A DNA stretch of 64,000 nt, taken from positions 62,001 through 126,000 of the forward strand of contig JAMXBD010002494.1 of assembly GCA_024138025.1 (NCBI GenBank). Direction: 5' to 3'. A model generated the notes under the pieces. The model made no database searches. It saw only the letters and a program-made list of their open reading frames with translations, and was not told the origin of the DNA. Both the position numbers and the translations under genes were made by a program. Of the stretch, positions 23,538-36,900 are shown piece after piece. Every line of letters starts with the position of its first letter. Position 1 is the stretch's first letter. The stretch comes from Combretum micranthum. Lineage: Eukaryota > Streptophyta > Magnoliopsida > Myrtales > Combretaceae.

Positions 23538-26500
23538 TGTCACCCCTCAGCGGGTACCCTAAACGTGACAGCCCACCGTACACAATATTAAAACTTAAGA
23601 ATAACTACCTCAGTCACTCGAAAGCTTCCATATCGGTACAAGGTGTACATTCACAACAAAGGAAGACCGGTGGAGTAATGCATTTTAAGATATTGGCAGC
23701 GGAACATACAAAATAACACTTAATATATTTCATTGAAATAAAGTCTTACAGCTTCTAAGGGGCATTCCCCCGATAATTCATAATAACATGGTTCTAAATA
23801 TAACATAACTAAAGCTAGAAGTTTTAGAAGAAATCTACTCTATAACTTCAAATAAAGTTCCTCCAAAAGCTTCTCAAAATAAGGATTCTACCCGGGAATC
23901 AAGGTGGTCTCGGGTGCAAAAGATATCCTGCAATATCAAAAGTCTATAGGAGTATAAGCATGACTAGCTTAGTGAGATATTCCTTACGCAATAGTACTCA
24001 TAACAACAATCAAACAAGTTTATTAATCAAGCATATGAATGCAACAACCATATGATCAAACATTACATACGACTATCCGGTTTCGTATGTTTGATGGATT
24101 TACCCCTCCATCGGTGGTTAGGGAATGCTTTGAACTGGGTCCCGAACGACCTCCTAAAGTTTGCGCGCGTCTTGGGGTTCCAACGAACCGTACTACTAGT
24201 CCCCGGGCCTTCCATGCCCAAAGCGATCGATCCGGCTCGGCTACACCTTGAGGCCGTATTCCCCGTACGTCCTAACCCTCAAGATGTAGCTAGGCAGCTT
24301 ACCTTTCCGGTCCACGCTGAGGAGTAGTAGCAAAACTTCGAAATGATATTCTAAGTGATATGCATGAGCAATTTATTATATGGGGATTTCAATATGACAT
24401 TAAATCATTTAAAGCGATCAAACAATATTTGCACACATAACAATACATACATGGAAACATTTATATCAATCACAAATCGGGTTCCGATATACTTATCGTT
24501 CATTGATCGCACACACGAATCACATACATAATTCCCATAATATCCCACATGCATATCAATTTTATCTTTTCCTAACATCTAGTGCTCTATTCTACAAGCA
24601 CATGCGCGAATACATAAGCGTAAAGGAAACTCACTCGTCCATAGCGCTCTAGGAGTCGAAGTAATCCTCGGGGAAGACAAGATCGTGATCCTCGACACCT
24701 AAACAAAAGAAATACCCAACATGAGTATTTCATCCAAGATCTATTCAAGTTCTATACTTCTATCTTAAAGAATTCGTAAAAATCGTATGGAATGGAAATT
24801 CCAACTTAAAATGGCCATAACTTGCTCATTTTAACTCGGAATTTCGCATATTATATACCGATTTCTACCTACTCGAAAAGATCTATCTATTTCTAAGGTT
24901 ATTTCATCAAAAGAAGTTATTTAGGTCTCGGAATAGCAGCGTACAGATTTGATACGAATTTTCCAAACTTCAAAACTAGAGTTTTCAAACTTTACTTCAC
25001 TCAAGGGCTTTTGTACAAAAATATAGATATATTGTAGTTGAAAAATCCCTTGAATATATATATATATGTATAAACACAAACTATATGCATGAATTTGGTG
25101 TTGTCTCAACAATGGTTTTATAAAACATATGTCTTTAAGGCTTGAAAAGAATTTTGTTTTAAAAAAAAAATTCCTAAGTTATCATGAGTGAGTATTTCCT
25201 TCTTTAACTCCTTTTCTTAATTAAAGTTTCAAAAAGAATCTTAATCTTTTATTTCTAGTGTTTTGGAAATCAAAGTCTTTCTAAATACTTTATGGTTAGA
25301 TTCACTTTTAAAAGAAATCATCTTATAAGTTAATTTTGAAAAACTTATCTTAGACTTTAGTGTTGGTGGAAAACTTCGACAATTGAATTTAAGAAATCCT
25401 TTGTTTAGGTCTAAAGAAACTTTCTTATTTATTTGAAAAGAGAATTTATAATAACTTTACTTTATGTATTTCTTGGTAAAACCACACATTGTTACTAAAA
25501 CTTGAGCTAACTTATCTAGCTTTAGAAAAATATTTGTTTAAGATAAAATTTCAAACCTTTAAGGAAAATAACTTCTTATGTGACAAAATTTATATTTAAA
25601 AAGAGTTCTTATTCTTATTTTAAGAAAACTCATTTGTATTATGGTTGAGACAATAACAACATATTCATGCATGAATGAGAATATGTAACCATGAAAAATA
25701 TAAAAACAACATAAATAAGATAAATAAGAGCATAAATTAAAGTCAAGTATTGAGAACCTTAGCTTCATCAAGGTATCCCGGGACTAAGAATGGACTAGTC
25801 CTCAAAGAAAAGAAAAGAAATAAAATTGTTTTGACTTGATATGGACAAGTCTAAGACTAGAAAGACTAGTCTTAATATTGCATAAAACAAGTAAATAAAT
25901 AAATTGCAAGACTTAAAAATAAATAAATAAATAACAAGTGAGCTTATATGCTCTAAATAAATATGTATACATAATACTTATATAGGTTAGGTTAGAAACA
26001 ATAATAACAATATCAATATAATAGTAACATAAAGAAAAATAAGAACATGAACAAAAACAAAACATGAATAAATTGTTGCTTCTTTAACTCAAGGAGTCTA
26101 AGAAACATACACTAAACTCATGTTAAGTTATATGAACATGATGAGTAAATAAGAGAAGTTTTACCTAAATTTTATGTGTTGGTTGAAGAAGAAAAGAATG
26201 AGTTGTAGTATTATGTGGGAATGGATTTTCTAAGGAAAAGAGAGAACTTGAGAGAGATGTTGGGAGAGGAATTTTGTGGAGTGATTTTGGGAGAGTTTTA
26301 GTATGAATTTTTGTTGTGTGAAAGAATGGAAGAGGAAGGGGGTATTTATAGATTTTTGGAGTGGAAATTATATGTAATTAAATAAAATGAAAAAGAAAAT
26401 AAAATTAGATGTATGGGGAAGAGAGAGGCACTGGTTTTGCTTTGTAATGGGGGAAGAATTGATTTGTTTTGTTTGTTTTGTATTAAAAGAAGTAATGTGT

Positions 26501-27048
26501 AAGGTGTGATGTGATTAAAGTTGTATGGGGAAGGTAAATTGTAAGGTATAGGTATGGTAGAGTGTAGGAAAAAAGTAGAGATAAGTGAATAGTAATGAAT
26601 AGTAGAAAAGTACTATGAATAGCAGACTAGACAATTAAAATACCGGTAGTAAAAAAAATACGCGTAAAAGGCCTATATCTGATATTTTTAGATACCGAAA
26701 AATTCTAAAACTGATATTTTGAAAACCTTATATTTTTACGAATCTATTGGTGTTGTCGGAATATTTTTTTTTGCTATCCAGTGCTCCAGGGCACGGTTTT
26801 CGAAAACTAATCTCGATCGGATTCAAAAGACACTAGAAAAATTCCAATCTGATATTTTTAGGCTTTCCTATATAATTACGAACCATATTTCACACTTATC
26901 TCAATTTTGTTTTCTAGGGTTTGTGAACACGGGATTGCCAGATCTAGATTCACTAGACTACTCATATAACTAGGTCAACTTTAGGGTTTTATTTCAACTT
27001 CCGGTTCTTAGGGTTTGCTAATATTATCGAAAAATCTAGGGGCTTACA
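23538..27048 (-). repeat. 5' LTR of the Tekay element (3511 bp)
   Basis: It runs from TGTCACCCC to GGCTTACA on the + strand and ends at the CAATG duplication (27,049-27,053). A TATA-like TATAAATACC on the minus strand at 26,341-26,350 marks the probable promoter of the element. Unlike the other LTR it has no insertion. No genes are inside; all short frames are chance. Confidence 0.92.
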
Positions 27049-27053
27049 CAATG

Positions 27054-29424
27054 GACATATCCAATTATCTCTAGCTCACATCCAAAGATTTTGGAGATTG
27101 CCATATTGGGAAGATATGCTTTTCTAATGTATTGAGATGCACTTTCCCCTATGATTATCTAATTGCCAACTCTATCACAGCTGCTTCAATAAATAGGTCT
27201 TTTGACTCACTAGTAAGGCATCTACACACTCATATACTCTTACCATTACATTGTTGCAGTCATTCCAACTTCTTGGTTGTTCCTCTAACGATTGTTCTAT
27301 CTTATAAGCTTAGAAACCACTCCTAAAGGCTCCGCAAGCCTAATGCTATGTTTGGTAACTTTATGTGAAGTGGAAACTAATGGAAATAAAAGAATAGAAA
27401 TGGAAATGAGTGGAATATTTATTTTATATTTAGTAATATATGAAGGAAATGGAAGGAAAACAAGAGAAATGAAGTCAGTGATTGAGTTAAGTATCTAAAA
27501 GTTAAAAAATGATTTAGATTTAGCTAATTCTATTTTTGTAATCTACCCAGTTTTCTAGCCATTTCCACTCGTTTCTCCCTAATTTTAGGTAGAAAATAAT
27601 GGGATCCTTTTTTCACTCGTTTCCGCCACTTTCAATCACTTTCAACACTATTTTCTATTACCTAAACATCCATTATTCACCTCTTTTCATAACTTTCCTT
27701 CATCTTTTGCTAGTTTCCTCCAATCTAGGCACAACTTAAAGTCTCTATTGGCAAAGAATTAAGACGAACTCTTTGCAATTTGAAATCGTGTTTCAAATAT
27801 GCGATTTCAATCGTGATACTTTTTTATTATTTTAGGGTAGCTCTAATTTTGTGTGTTACGGTCTTACTTTCAATTTAGTACTTGAGAAATATATATATTT
27901 GAAAAAAAAATGTTGAGATCCTAATTTTCTATCTTTATCCAATAAAAAATAGTTAAGAAGTACATAAGGTACTTTTTATTATTTTCTTATGTAAAATGGA
28001 TATATAGGGAAGAATAAAGTTTTTTTTTTTTTTTTTTTTTTAGGGCGTTAAGTAAAAAGTTATTTAAATGGTTAAAAACTCTTCGGTAAAAAAAAAAAAA
28101 AAAAAGGGTTAAAAACTCAACTTGAAAGATAAAAAGGTTAGTAGGCCTGTCTCTCGAAATAGAAGCCCAATTTTTGTATAATGTCTGAGAAACGTCAACG
28201 AAAAGAGGGATAGATGGACAAACGGGCTTCATTTTTCTGATATGCTTTCAGGGTTGAATGTGATGCGACATTATGGAGGTCCAAGGAGGCAGTGGGCTGA
28301 TCTGACTTTGGATGTCGGGGCACATTCCAATTTGGCGGCGCAAGAAGGATGCAGGCATCTTCATGCACCCTTCCCACTCGGTGTGGTTGTCTTGTTGCCC
28401 TTAACTATTACTGCCCGTGTTACGACCTTTTCCAAAGCATCATGGCACCAATCATGGTCTTCCCCGAAATATCGGTAAAAATCCTTACCATTCTGAAATA
28501 CCTATGATTCCCTTAACACAATTTATTTTATAGTTTCTGTTAGTAGTGGTGCAGCCCGCTTGTTAACTTTCCTTAGATCAAGGGTCCGTTTAGCTGTCTT
28601 GTCCTAATTGATGCGGATAATTTTTTTATAAATTATTTATCAAAAAATAGATTTAAATATAAAAAATTTAATAATTCTCATAAAAATATCAAATAGATTA
28701 AATATAAATAAAATATAGATACAAATCGGATGTATTTACATATATTATTTCGATATAGATACATGTACATTAAAAATAGACCATATTTAAGCAATAAATT
28801 ACTTAGACTATAAAACTAATTGTTTAATTGAAGAGGCTATAATTCCTATGGCACGAAAACTTATTTTTCAATATGATAGTCCAAGTTTAATTCTATTATT
28901 CTTTAATGATTATAATATATAATGGTTGGTGGTTTTAAAAAAAAAAAAAGATTAATGCTTACGGTATCTTAATAATCGCATCGTATGGACACTAATAAGT
29001 ATAGCATTATAAGTATTATTAAATCTAATAGGTTGCTTTTTATGTTGAAAAACATAACAAAGGTTTAAGTAAAGTGTTGAACCATCTAATAATTAAAATA
29101 AATATAATAGTTAATACATTAAGTATTCTCATTTTATAATCACTATGTTTTAAGTTAGTTGCTAACTTAGGAGATAGGTTTTGTTAAAAAGAAATCACAT
29201 AATCATAAAATTTTCCTAAAATTCAAACTTTTTTTTTCATTGGAATATGCGGTTTTGGATTACTTGGTTGATAATTATCCATAGAGGAAGAGTTTAAACA
29301 ATTTATTTTGTTTCTCTTTAATTTTAAAATATTTGAAGTGAAAAATCATTTATTTTGATTATCCATATTTATTTTTATTATATTCTATTCTTATTCTATA
29401 TAGATATGATTTAGTTTAATACAA
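27054..29424. other. Intergenic DNA with small repeats and homopolymers
   Basis: I see no supported gene. A possible MITE-like unit lies at 27,347-27,671. Runs of about 22 T (28,020-28,042) and 17-18 A (about 28,088-28,106) flank a short AT-rich stretch. An open frame at 28,242-28,478 shows no recognisable domain. Confidence 0.5.
27347..27671. mobile_element. Possible MITE-like element
   Basis: The left side reads TATGTTTGGTAACTTT and the right side, reversed, reads GGATGTTTAGGTAATAG. Inner segments (GGAAATGAGTGGAA on one side, GGAAACGAGTG reversed on the other) also pair loosely. The target duplication is not clear, so the call is tentative. Confidence 0.35.
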
Positions 29425-29831
29425 GGTTAATTACAAAAATGTTCTTGTGTTTTGACTTATTTGCAAACACCTGTTTTAATTTTTTTGACAAATAGGTATC
29501 GTATGTTTTATTAAAAAATATCAATATTATTTAATAATTTTAGAAGACATTTTTCAATATCTTACTGGTCTTAAAAAATCGATTTTAGAATTTTTAAAAT
29601 TTTATAGCTTTTCAAAATAATTTTTAATATTTTATTTGTTTAATTTTACTTAGTAATTTTTTTTTATTAAAGCAATTATTTTAAACCAACAAAGCACCAA
29701 CATGTATCTCTATAATATTACTTAATAATATTAATACTTTTATATAAAACTTGGATTACTTATTTATCAAAAAAGTTGAGCCAATGTTTATAGATAGACC
29801 AAAACACACGTAAGGTTTTTGTAAATAATCC
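29425..29831. mobile_element. MITE copy 1 (upstream of the TGA gene)
   Basis: It is about 407 bp, very AT-rich, with imperfect terminal inverted repeats: GGTTAATTACAAAAATG at the left, and GGATTATTTACAAAAACC when the right end is reversed. The flanks TTTAATACA and TTTAATATG could be a decayed 9-bp duplication, which would suit a Mutator-like MITE. A related copy lies at 45,667-46,055 in the same orientation. Confidence 0.55.
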
Positions 29832-32800
29832 TTTAATATGATATCTTTCATTTTAATCTTTTTTTCCTACTAATAACTAGAATCCTCAAGACCAAAAGAA
29901 AATAATAATCGTACAAAATAGTATATATTAACATATTCTAGACATGTAAACAATGAGCACGATAATTGATAATAATTAATATCTGCATTTGCAAAAAGCG
30001 TACATCACCATTTTCGTCAGTATCACTAAACCATAAATATTGCCTTAAACTACAAAGTGCACTTTTGGTATATTATAATTATTCCCAAGGAAACACGATC
30101 AATCGAAACCAGATTTATCATCTGAATTATTGCTTTTTTCTCAGTTATCTTTAACCAAAACCAAATGCATATAGCCAAAAAAAAAAAAAAATTCATCCAC
30201 GTGCCAGCTACATGGTTTAATCATATAGAACTATTAGATATATATAATATATTTATATAATTTTTTTACTTTTATTTTATTAGCAAACTAAGTGACAGCA
30301 TTTAGCTGAAAACCCGAACAAATTTTTCTTGGCATTATATTAAAACTTCATGTAAACGGTTTTTGTTCTTTTTTCGTTTAAAAGGGAACAGATAAATATT
30401 AATTGAGAAAAGCTACCATTTAATTTAATTTGATTTATATTCCACTTATCCAAATATTATTGCAGATTATTCATAACATGATAAGAAGCTTGAATCACCA
30501 GTGATGGGTTTCATTAGATCAAGATTTTGCTGGCATTGCTATTCACCATGAAAAGGGCCTAAAATTTTGGAACCACAAGAAAAGAAGAAAACAAACAGAC
30601 ATGTACAATGTAAGGAGCCACTGTATTGTGGGACTTCGGCTTATAATAAATTTAGACTATACACATATTGCCCAAAAGGTGACCAGATGAATATATCCGT
30701 CTCGAAAAAGACATGTACTTGTATGACAAAAAATCAAAAAAGAGGGGGAAAATAAAAGAGAGAAACATAATAAGAATCTTTATTGGTAAAAAAGCCAAAA
30801 AAAAAAGAAAAACAATATTAATAAATCATTTATTTGAACATGGTTTGACATGATATGATGAATAGGATTACATATTTATCTATTATTATTAAGTGAATGT
30901 ATTAAAAAAAAAAAAAAGTAAAGTACGATAGTTAATTTTTTGTATTTAATTTATTGAAGCTCTCTCTCTCTCTCTCTCCTTCCACTTTATTCCTACCAAA
31001 AACCATTCTCACTGTTTTTTTTTTAATTTTATCATAAGCAGCCCGGGTACATTATTGATTAGTGTATAATAATATGCAATTTGTCCAATTTAGTACGGGA
31101 AAAACATTAAAGTTGGAATGCGATAAATCACTTTTCCCTAGACCGGTTTCTTTGGGTCATGTTCAGATCTGAACTGAAAGTCTGAAACTGGGAGTCATAA
31201 CAAAATAGGCTACCGATTTTTGTGGAGGCTTTCTGGAAATTTCCTGGTCTTGGTTGAAGCAACAGTATTGGGAAAAACACGGCTACACAAAAGTTCTTCT
31301 CTTTTTCCTCCTCTATATAACTTTAATTATGTCATAAGTTGATAATTTCCGCACATTTTTGTGAAGTTAATTTTCTACGTGTTTTTTAACATTCACCATA
31401 TCAAAAAAGTAGGTAGAATTGTAAAAGGTTTATTTATTTAGCATGTTAACACATGTCTAATACCTTCGTTAATGTCATTAATTAAATTTTAATTTAGGGT
31501 TGGTCAATGGGCATGCTTGAGTGAAATTTCATGGCAGCTTTCTTCCTAACCAAAAAAGTAAAATAAAGAAGTAAAATGCCATTTTCTATTTTTCTTTCAG
31601 TGAAGGACGGGGGATGAAGATTGAATTGAGAAGTGATGTAAGAAAAGATGGCTTTGAAAACCGCTAAAAGGTTCTTTGTTTTTTAAAGGAAGAAAAGGAC
31701 GGATGCGACAACTTGGAATGATCTTAACGTCACGTTTCTTCATCAGCCTTTCCTTTTTTTTTTTTTTTTCCTTTTTTGTCTTTTCTCGCTCGAAAAAATG
31801 AAAAATTGACGATATTCTTTGAATAAAATAACCTGAAAACGCTTGTAATACAATATATATATAGATATATAAAGCATAGGCAATGGATTAAAAAACTAGG
31901 ATGTTAAACTTAAGACTTGTAGTTTAGCGATATTTTTCTTAGTTTTTTAGGTTTTTTAAATGAAATGGAAGATCTGATTCTTTCCTCCTTTATTGTAATA
32001 ATAAAAAAATAAATAAATAATAGAAAAAAGATTAAACTAAATTATTACGTAAGAAAATTAACGGTATTGGTATTGCACACCAAGTATTCCAAGAACATGA
32101 TTGACATATTTAATATATTTATTTACCTCATAAGGTGTGTAATCAATGGATTTAAAATTATGAATTCTTACATTTGACCAATCAAGCAAAATATAACATA
32201 AATAATATTAACAAGTACCTTCAAAACCTATTAGCATCTGAAAAAATCATACGTTTTTTATCCATAAATAAATATAAAAAATATTTATTCTTCAATAAAA
32301 GAGTGAAAAATGAAAATAAAAATATCAACATATGCCCTAATAAATGTATTTTAAGAAATCTAATCTAAACTTTTGATTTTTCTATGCATTTGTACCCTTA
32401 GTGTTCATATTAACTGGGCTATACCCTGGCAAGTAAAGTGCAATTAGAAACTTTAAAAAATACTGCATTTAGAGGTGGAAAAAAAACCCCTAAATTATAT
32501 CCTTGTCGATGCATATCCCAATACCTGCAAATGTTTTCAACTCACAATTTTAAATTACCATTAAATTATTAATTGAAGACATTATTTCACCACAAAATCA
32601 ATTAAACATATATTTATTGAACGATGATTTATGCTTTGGGGAAAAAAAACCACGATTTATGCTATTGATTATAGTATATTTATTGGAGTTGTACTTAACT
32701 TTAAAAGGCCATATCTTAGCAATCCACATACAGTTTTGTGAGGTGTTTTTTAAGTTCCATTTAATTTTTTGAGATAAAAAGTATCATAAAAAGCGATGTG

Positions 32801-33600
32801 CAATATTTATCGGATTAAAAAAAAAAAAATCCTTTGTTGGTAAGTTTTTAAAATAATCCGATCAACACACTTAATTATAGAGAATATTCAGGGAAAAGTG
32901 GATTAGGTCAAAGTAATAAGTTCAAAAACTATTGCTTGAGAATAATTTGTTACATTGCATGATATCTATTTATGATTTTAATAAAATCTTTTTAAAATAT
33001 CTCCATTTCTTTTTTTTATTATATTTCAAGGTGATTTAAAATTGTAAGTTTGCGCAATCTCAAATAAATGATTTTTACTTTTAAGAACATAAAAATTAGA
33101 AAAGAAAAATTAGTATCTTTATCCTTTCCCTTCAAAATGGGAAAAATATTTGAATGTTGCTTTTACCTCGAATCTCTCCACTATATTAGGAAAAAAATGA
33201 GTAATTTAATATTTGATATGATAAATCTAAGCATGAAAGTATATGAAAGTTTTACAATTCTATTATTAATTTTATAAGTACTGATATTATTTAAATTTTT
33301 ATAACTTAAATTCATACTTAATAACGGGATATGATTTTTTCCAAACTGTATTGATATTTGCGAGTGAACGGTATAGCTAATGCCAGAAGGCAGGGACCGC
33401 CTAAATAGCTAAAAGGAAAATCAATAGAAAAGGCTCAAAACTGAAAGCTGGTGAGGTCAGGCCTGTTGAAATTAGCAACATTGGACAGAGTGAAAAAATG
33501 TATTCATGAAAAAATTAATCATTAATTTTATATTTCCCATACAGGCATGGAATATTACTTACAAAAAAGTCAACAAGCTTCTCTTGTATTTATCTTCCAG
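29832..33600. other. AT-rich upstream region of the TGA gene
   Basis: There are no supported coding regions. Visible simple features are a (CT)n run at 30,960-30,979, poly-A or poly-T runs near 30,178-30,193, 30,902-30,918 and 31,748-31,770, and a palindrome-like AACGTCACGTT at 31,726-31,736. It probably contains the distal promoter of the gene that follows. Confidence 0.5.
31726..31736. promoter_or_regulatory. Possible as-1-like / ACGT-core motif upstream of the TGA gene
   Basis: AACGTCACGTT contains TGACGT on the minus strand, the core bound by TGA factors, and a second ACGT core four bases on. It lies about 2.2 kb before the start codon; a TTGACG follows at 31,806-31,811. A role in self-regulation is only a guess. 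Confidence 0.25.
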
Positions 33601-33964
33601 AACAGTCCTGAATTAGGGTTTAGTTAGTTTCTTCTTCTCCTCTCCAATTTCAGCTCCAGTACTAGTTTGTTACTGCTAAATTCTTAGTGAAAATTTACAA
33701 TCACTTCAGTGAAAAGTATTCCATTTAAGTTCCCAATTTGACTTTAAAAGCTAGGGTTTGTATACATATTTCACAGTGTTATTATATATGTAAAGTTTGG
33801 TTCTTTAGTGGTTAAGTGATTGAAAGGAGCTGAATTTCAAGGGGGTTTTGTGATTTTCTCTTCTGGGCATCTTTGAATTGAAGTGATTGACTCAAAAGTT
33901 GTAATTTTTTGTTGAAAACTTTTGTGTTGAATTTGGGGGGGTTATGTGGAGATGGTGGTGATCC
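33601..33964 (+). promoter_or_regulatory. Probable 5' UTR of the TGA gene with short upstream ORFs
   Basis: A pyrimidine-rich TTTCTTCTTCTCCTCTCC stretch near 33,630 suits a plant transcription start or leader. Two tiny upstream frames lie just before the main start: ATG 33,944-33,961 (five codons plus TGA) and ATG 33,952-33,972 (six codons plus TAG). The second overlaps the main ATG at 33,965. The exact transcription start cannot be fixed from the sequence. Confidence 0.4.
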
Positions 33965-36900
33965 ATGGGTAGTAGAAGTGCAAGGATTGGTAGGGATGAT
34001 GATAACAGCGTTGTGAACGGGATGCCGAGTTTTGTTCCATCGATACCCAGCTCTAACTCCATGTAATTACTCCTCTTGGCTTTAACTACTTGAATTTGTA
34101 GCTTCTGGTGTGATACATGTATTTGTGTCTATTTCATAGTTTAGAGCTTAGTTTTGTGGTCTTAGATGATGTTTCTAGTTACTCTTTGTATATGGGCTTT
34201 TTATTGGACACATGATTGATGTAAAGATTGAATCTTCTAGTTTTTTTAACTTTTTTCTTATGCAGAGTTTCATCAATCTGAAGCTAGTTTTGAGTTGAAT
34301 CTTTTTACGAAAAGCTAAGAATAAAGATGGGAAAGAGCTCTAAAACTAGGGATGCTTGGTTTTGGTTTATGGGTTCAATGGTCTTAAATAACTTTTGTTA
34401 TTATGAGCAAGGCCATTTTCTTGGCTTCTTTAACAAGCTATACTAAACCGGTGCATAGGTGGCTAGATGCTGGCTTTAGTACTTCAACTTCCATTCCATT
34501 CAAATGGTCTAGGGATGCTTCGAGACTTTGTCTATGCCCTCGTGAAAAGGGGGAATGATAGTAGCTTGTTTTCTTCTTCTTCCTCTTTCTTTTTTTTCTC
34601 CCCCTAAGTTCCCCTTTCCTGCTATAACCTTAGGATGATTTACCATTTTTTTCTGCTGTTGCAATGGAAAAGTCAACGTTCAGTTTATCTATGTTATCAA
34701 ATCTTTTGCCGAACTTAAAATTCGATGCGGAAAATTTTTTCACGAGTATAGGTTTATAATGCGAGTTTCTATAATTTGCACTTACATGTTATGGTAATGG
34801 ATTTTAGAGGCTCGGATGGAAATTCTGTGCGCTCTTCTCGAATACGGACTTTGGTTGCTGGAGCAGACCCTTGGATTTCGCATGGAGGATGCCATTGACC
34901 TCAGCAGACGTATGTGTTTTTCTTTTTATGCATATGAAACTCATAGCGTGTATATCCTGTGTATATCGTTAGATTTTCTGGAAGGATTAGTTGTCATAAG
35001 CACCTGGAGTGGTAATTATATCAAGTGCTTGAAATGCTAAGAATGGATCTAGTTGAGCCCATTATTTCACTATATGTATAGACTTGAGACATTGTGTTGA
35101 GCTTGTCATTTTAACTCAATATTACTGATGGGGGCTGAACCTGTTGATTTAGGGTTGTAATATTTCAAAGGATCCAATGATTGAATTAGCGACTATCAAT
35201 TCCAACTTGCTGACTTTTTAATAAGAATATGTTCATTTGGTGTATATCCTGCCATTATGCAGTGGTTCTTTATGAGGATTTACCATGCTGCATAAATCTA
35301 TGTTACATAAAGTGGATGTGGAGTAATTAAAGGGTTGAAAATTTGTAGAACAGTTAAGCAATAAGGAGGACTGGTCCCAAAGACAGTTACTTTGCTTGTG
35401 CATGTTATTTGAGAACTCTTCTGCTTTTTAGCCTAAACAATCCTTTCATTTGCATGTTTTAATTCTTTATATGTGTTGGTTTTTGGATTGTTCTACAATA
35501 TCAATTGTTCGAGGGTTACTATGATGCTTAATTATCTTTCATGTGATTTTCATTTTGGCAGATCCCCTGCTTAGTCAGATAAAATCAACCAACCCGGGTA
35601 TAGCTGACATTAGTAGTTTAAACAAGGTCAGCCATGTTTCATCTCTAAACTCTTCTTCTTCTTTTATCCTACACACCCCACCCACCACCACCCCCCACCG
35701 CCCCTCCAACCCAAAAAAAAAGTGCAGTTTGATAATGAAGATATCTTTCTCTCTCCTGGTTGTGGAAATCAGTCTCTTGGATCTTCAGATGTAAATCTGT
35801 CAGCTGTTGTGGGTTCTCAGAGGGGATCACTCCCAAAAGAATCGCAATCAAACACGATCTCCATTCCTGCTGGTGAAAATTGGGGAGAAACCAACATGGC
35901 CGAGGCGAGTCCTATGACTGATACCTCAACAGATGATACAGATGACAAGAATACAGGGGTAAAAGCTCTTGCTCTCTCCCTAGTGATTCTTTTGTTTGGG
36001 ACATGCATCTTCAACATTATTTTTTTGTACCAAAGTGGGTAGTAACAAGTTCTCTTGTTTCTTGGACAGCAAGAAGGGGGCCAAGTTGGCCTTCTTGGAG
36101 CTTCTGACTCTAGTGACAGATCAAAAGAAAAAATGCTGGATCAGAAAGTACTAAACTTAATACATTTGTCTCTATTTGCTTCTTCAAGTATTATGGTTTT
36201 CTTATAGATACTGATTCACAGACTTTGAGGAGACTTGCTCAAAACCGTGAAGCTGCCAGAAAAAGTCGACTGAGGAAAAAAGTGAGTAGGATTGCCTAAA
36301 GCTTTTCACTTAGGATAGGAAGTGTTTGCTGTTGTTACTTTCTGTGAATTTTTTTTTTTAATGTTTTTTGACAATTTTTCTGTGATCCTTATGTAATGGG
36401 ACACCTCATTTCTCTATTCCTATCACTCTCTTTATCTAAAAGTAGAAACAATAAAGATTGGAATAATTTCATGATAATTTTCAGAGAACTTTCTTTTTTC
36501 TTTCTTAATTCCGTGCCTGAGTTTTGAGATGGCTTAATGCCACAATCAGTTGTACTTTTTCTTATCAGTATTACCACCACTGCCAACGTTCCTCACTTCA
36601 ATCATCATACATGTACAATTGACCAATGGCATTGCAGCATTTTTTTTAAAAAAAAGGGCATGTAGGCTTCCACACAAGTTGTCAATAGGAAATGAAAAAA
36701 CTATTAAATATGACATTTAGGAACTTTAAAATTCAATTAAATTTGACGTTTAAGACCACAAAGTTTAGGTAGTGACGTTGACAAGTGGAAATTCAATTGA
36801 GTATGATACTAGTAACTCAAAGTGCAGGCTTTTAAATCTAAATTAGCAGCCATGATTTCCCTATAATTTTTGCCACTTCGAGGCTTTTGATATTAGAGTA

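Larger units (their letters stand above)
11701..27048 (-). mobile_element. Complete Tekay/Del-type Ty3/gypsy chromovirus retrotransposon
   Basis: The perfect 5-bp duplication CAATG at 11,696-11,700 and 27,049-27,053 defines the ends. The LTRs begin TGTCAC and end GCTTACA on the + strand. A primer-binding site exactly matching the initiator-Met type (TGGTATCAGAGC, minus strand) is beside the right LTR, and a polypurine tract is beside the left LTR. Coding order on the minus strand is Gag, protease, RT, RNase H, integrase, chromodomain, the Ty3/gypsy order. LTRs of about 3.5 kb plus the chromodomain fit the Tekay/Del lineage. All reading frames carry frameshifts, so the copy is defective. The two LTRs are very similar, with scattered transitions and small indels. 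Confidence 0.92.

Noticed and set aside
28242..28478. 78-codon open frame in a slightly GC-richer island
   Set aside because: No recognisable domain, splice context or conservation signal; chance frame in intergenic DNA.
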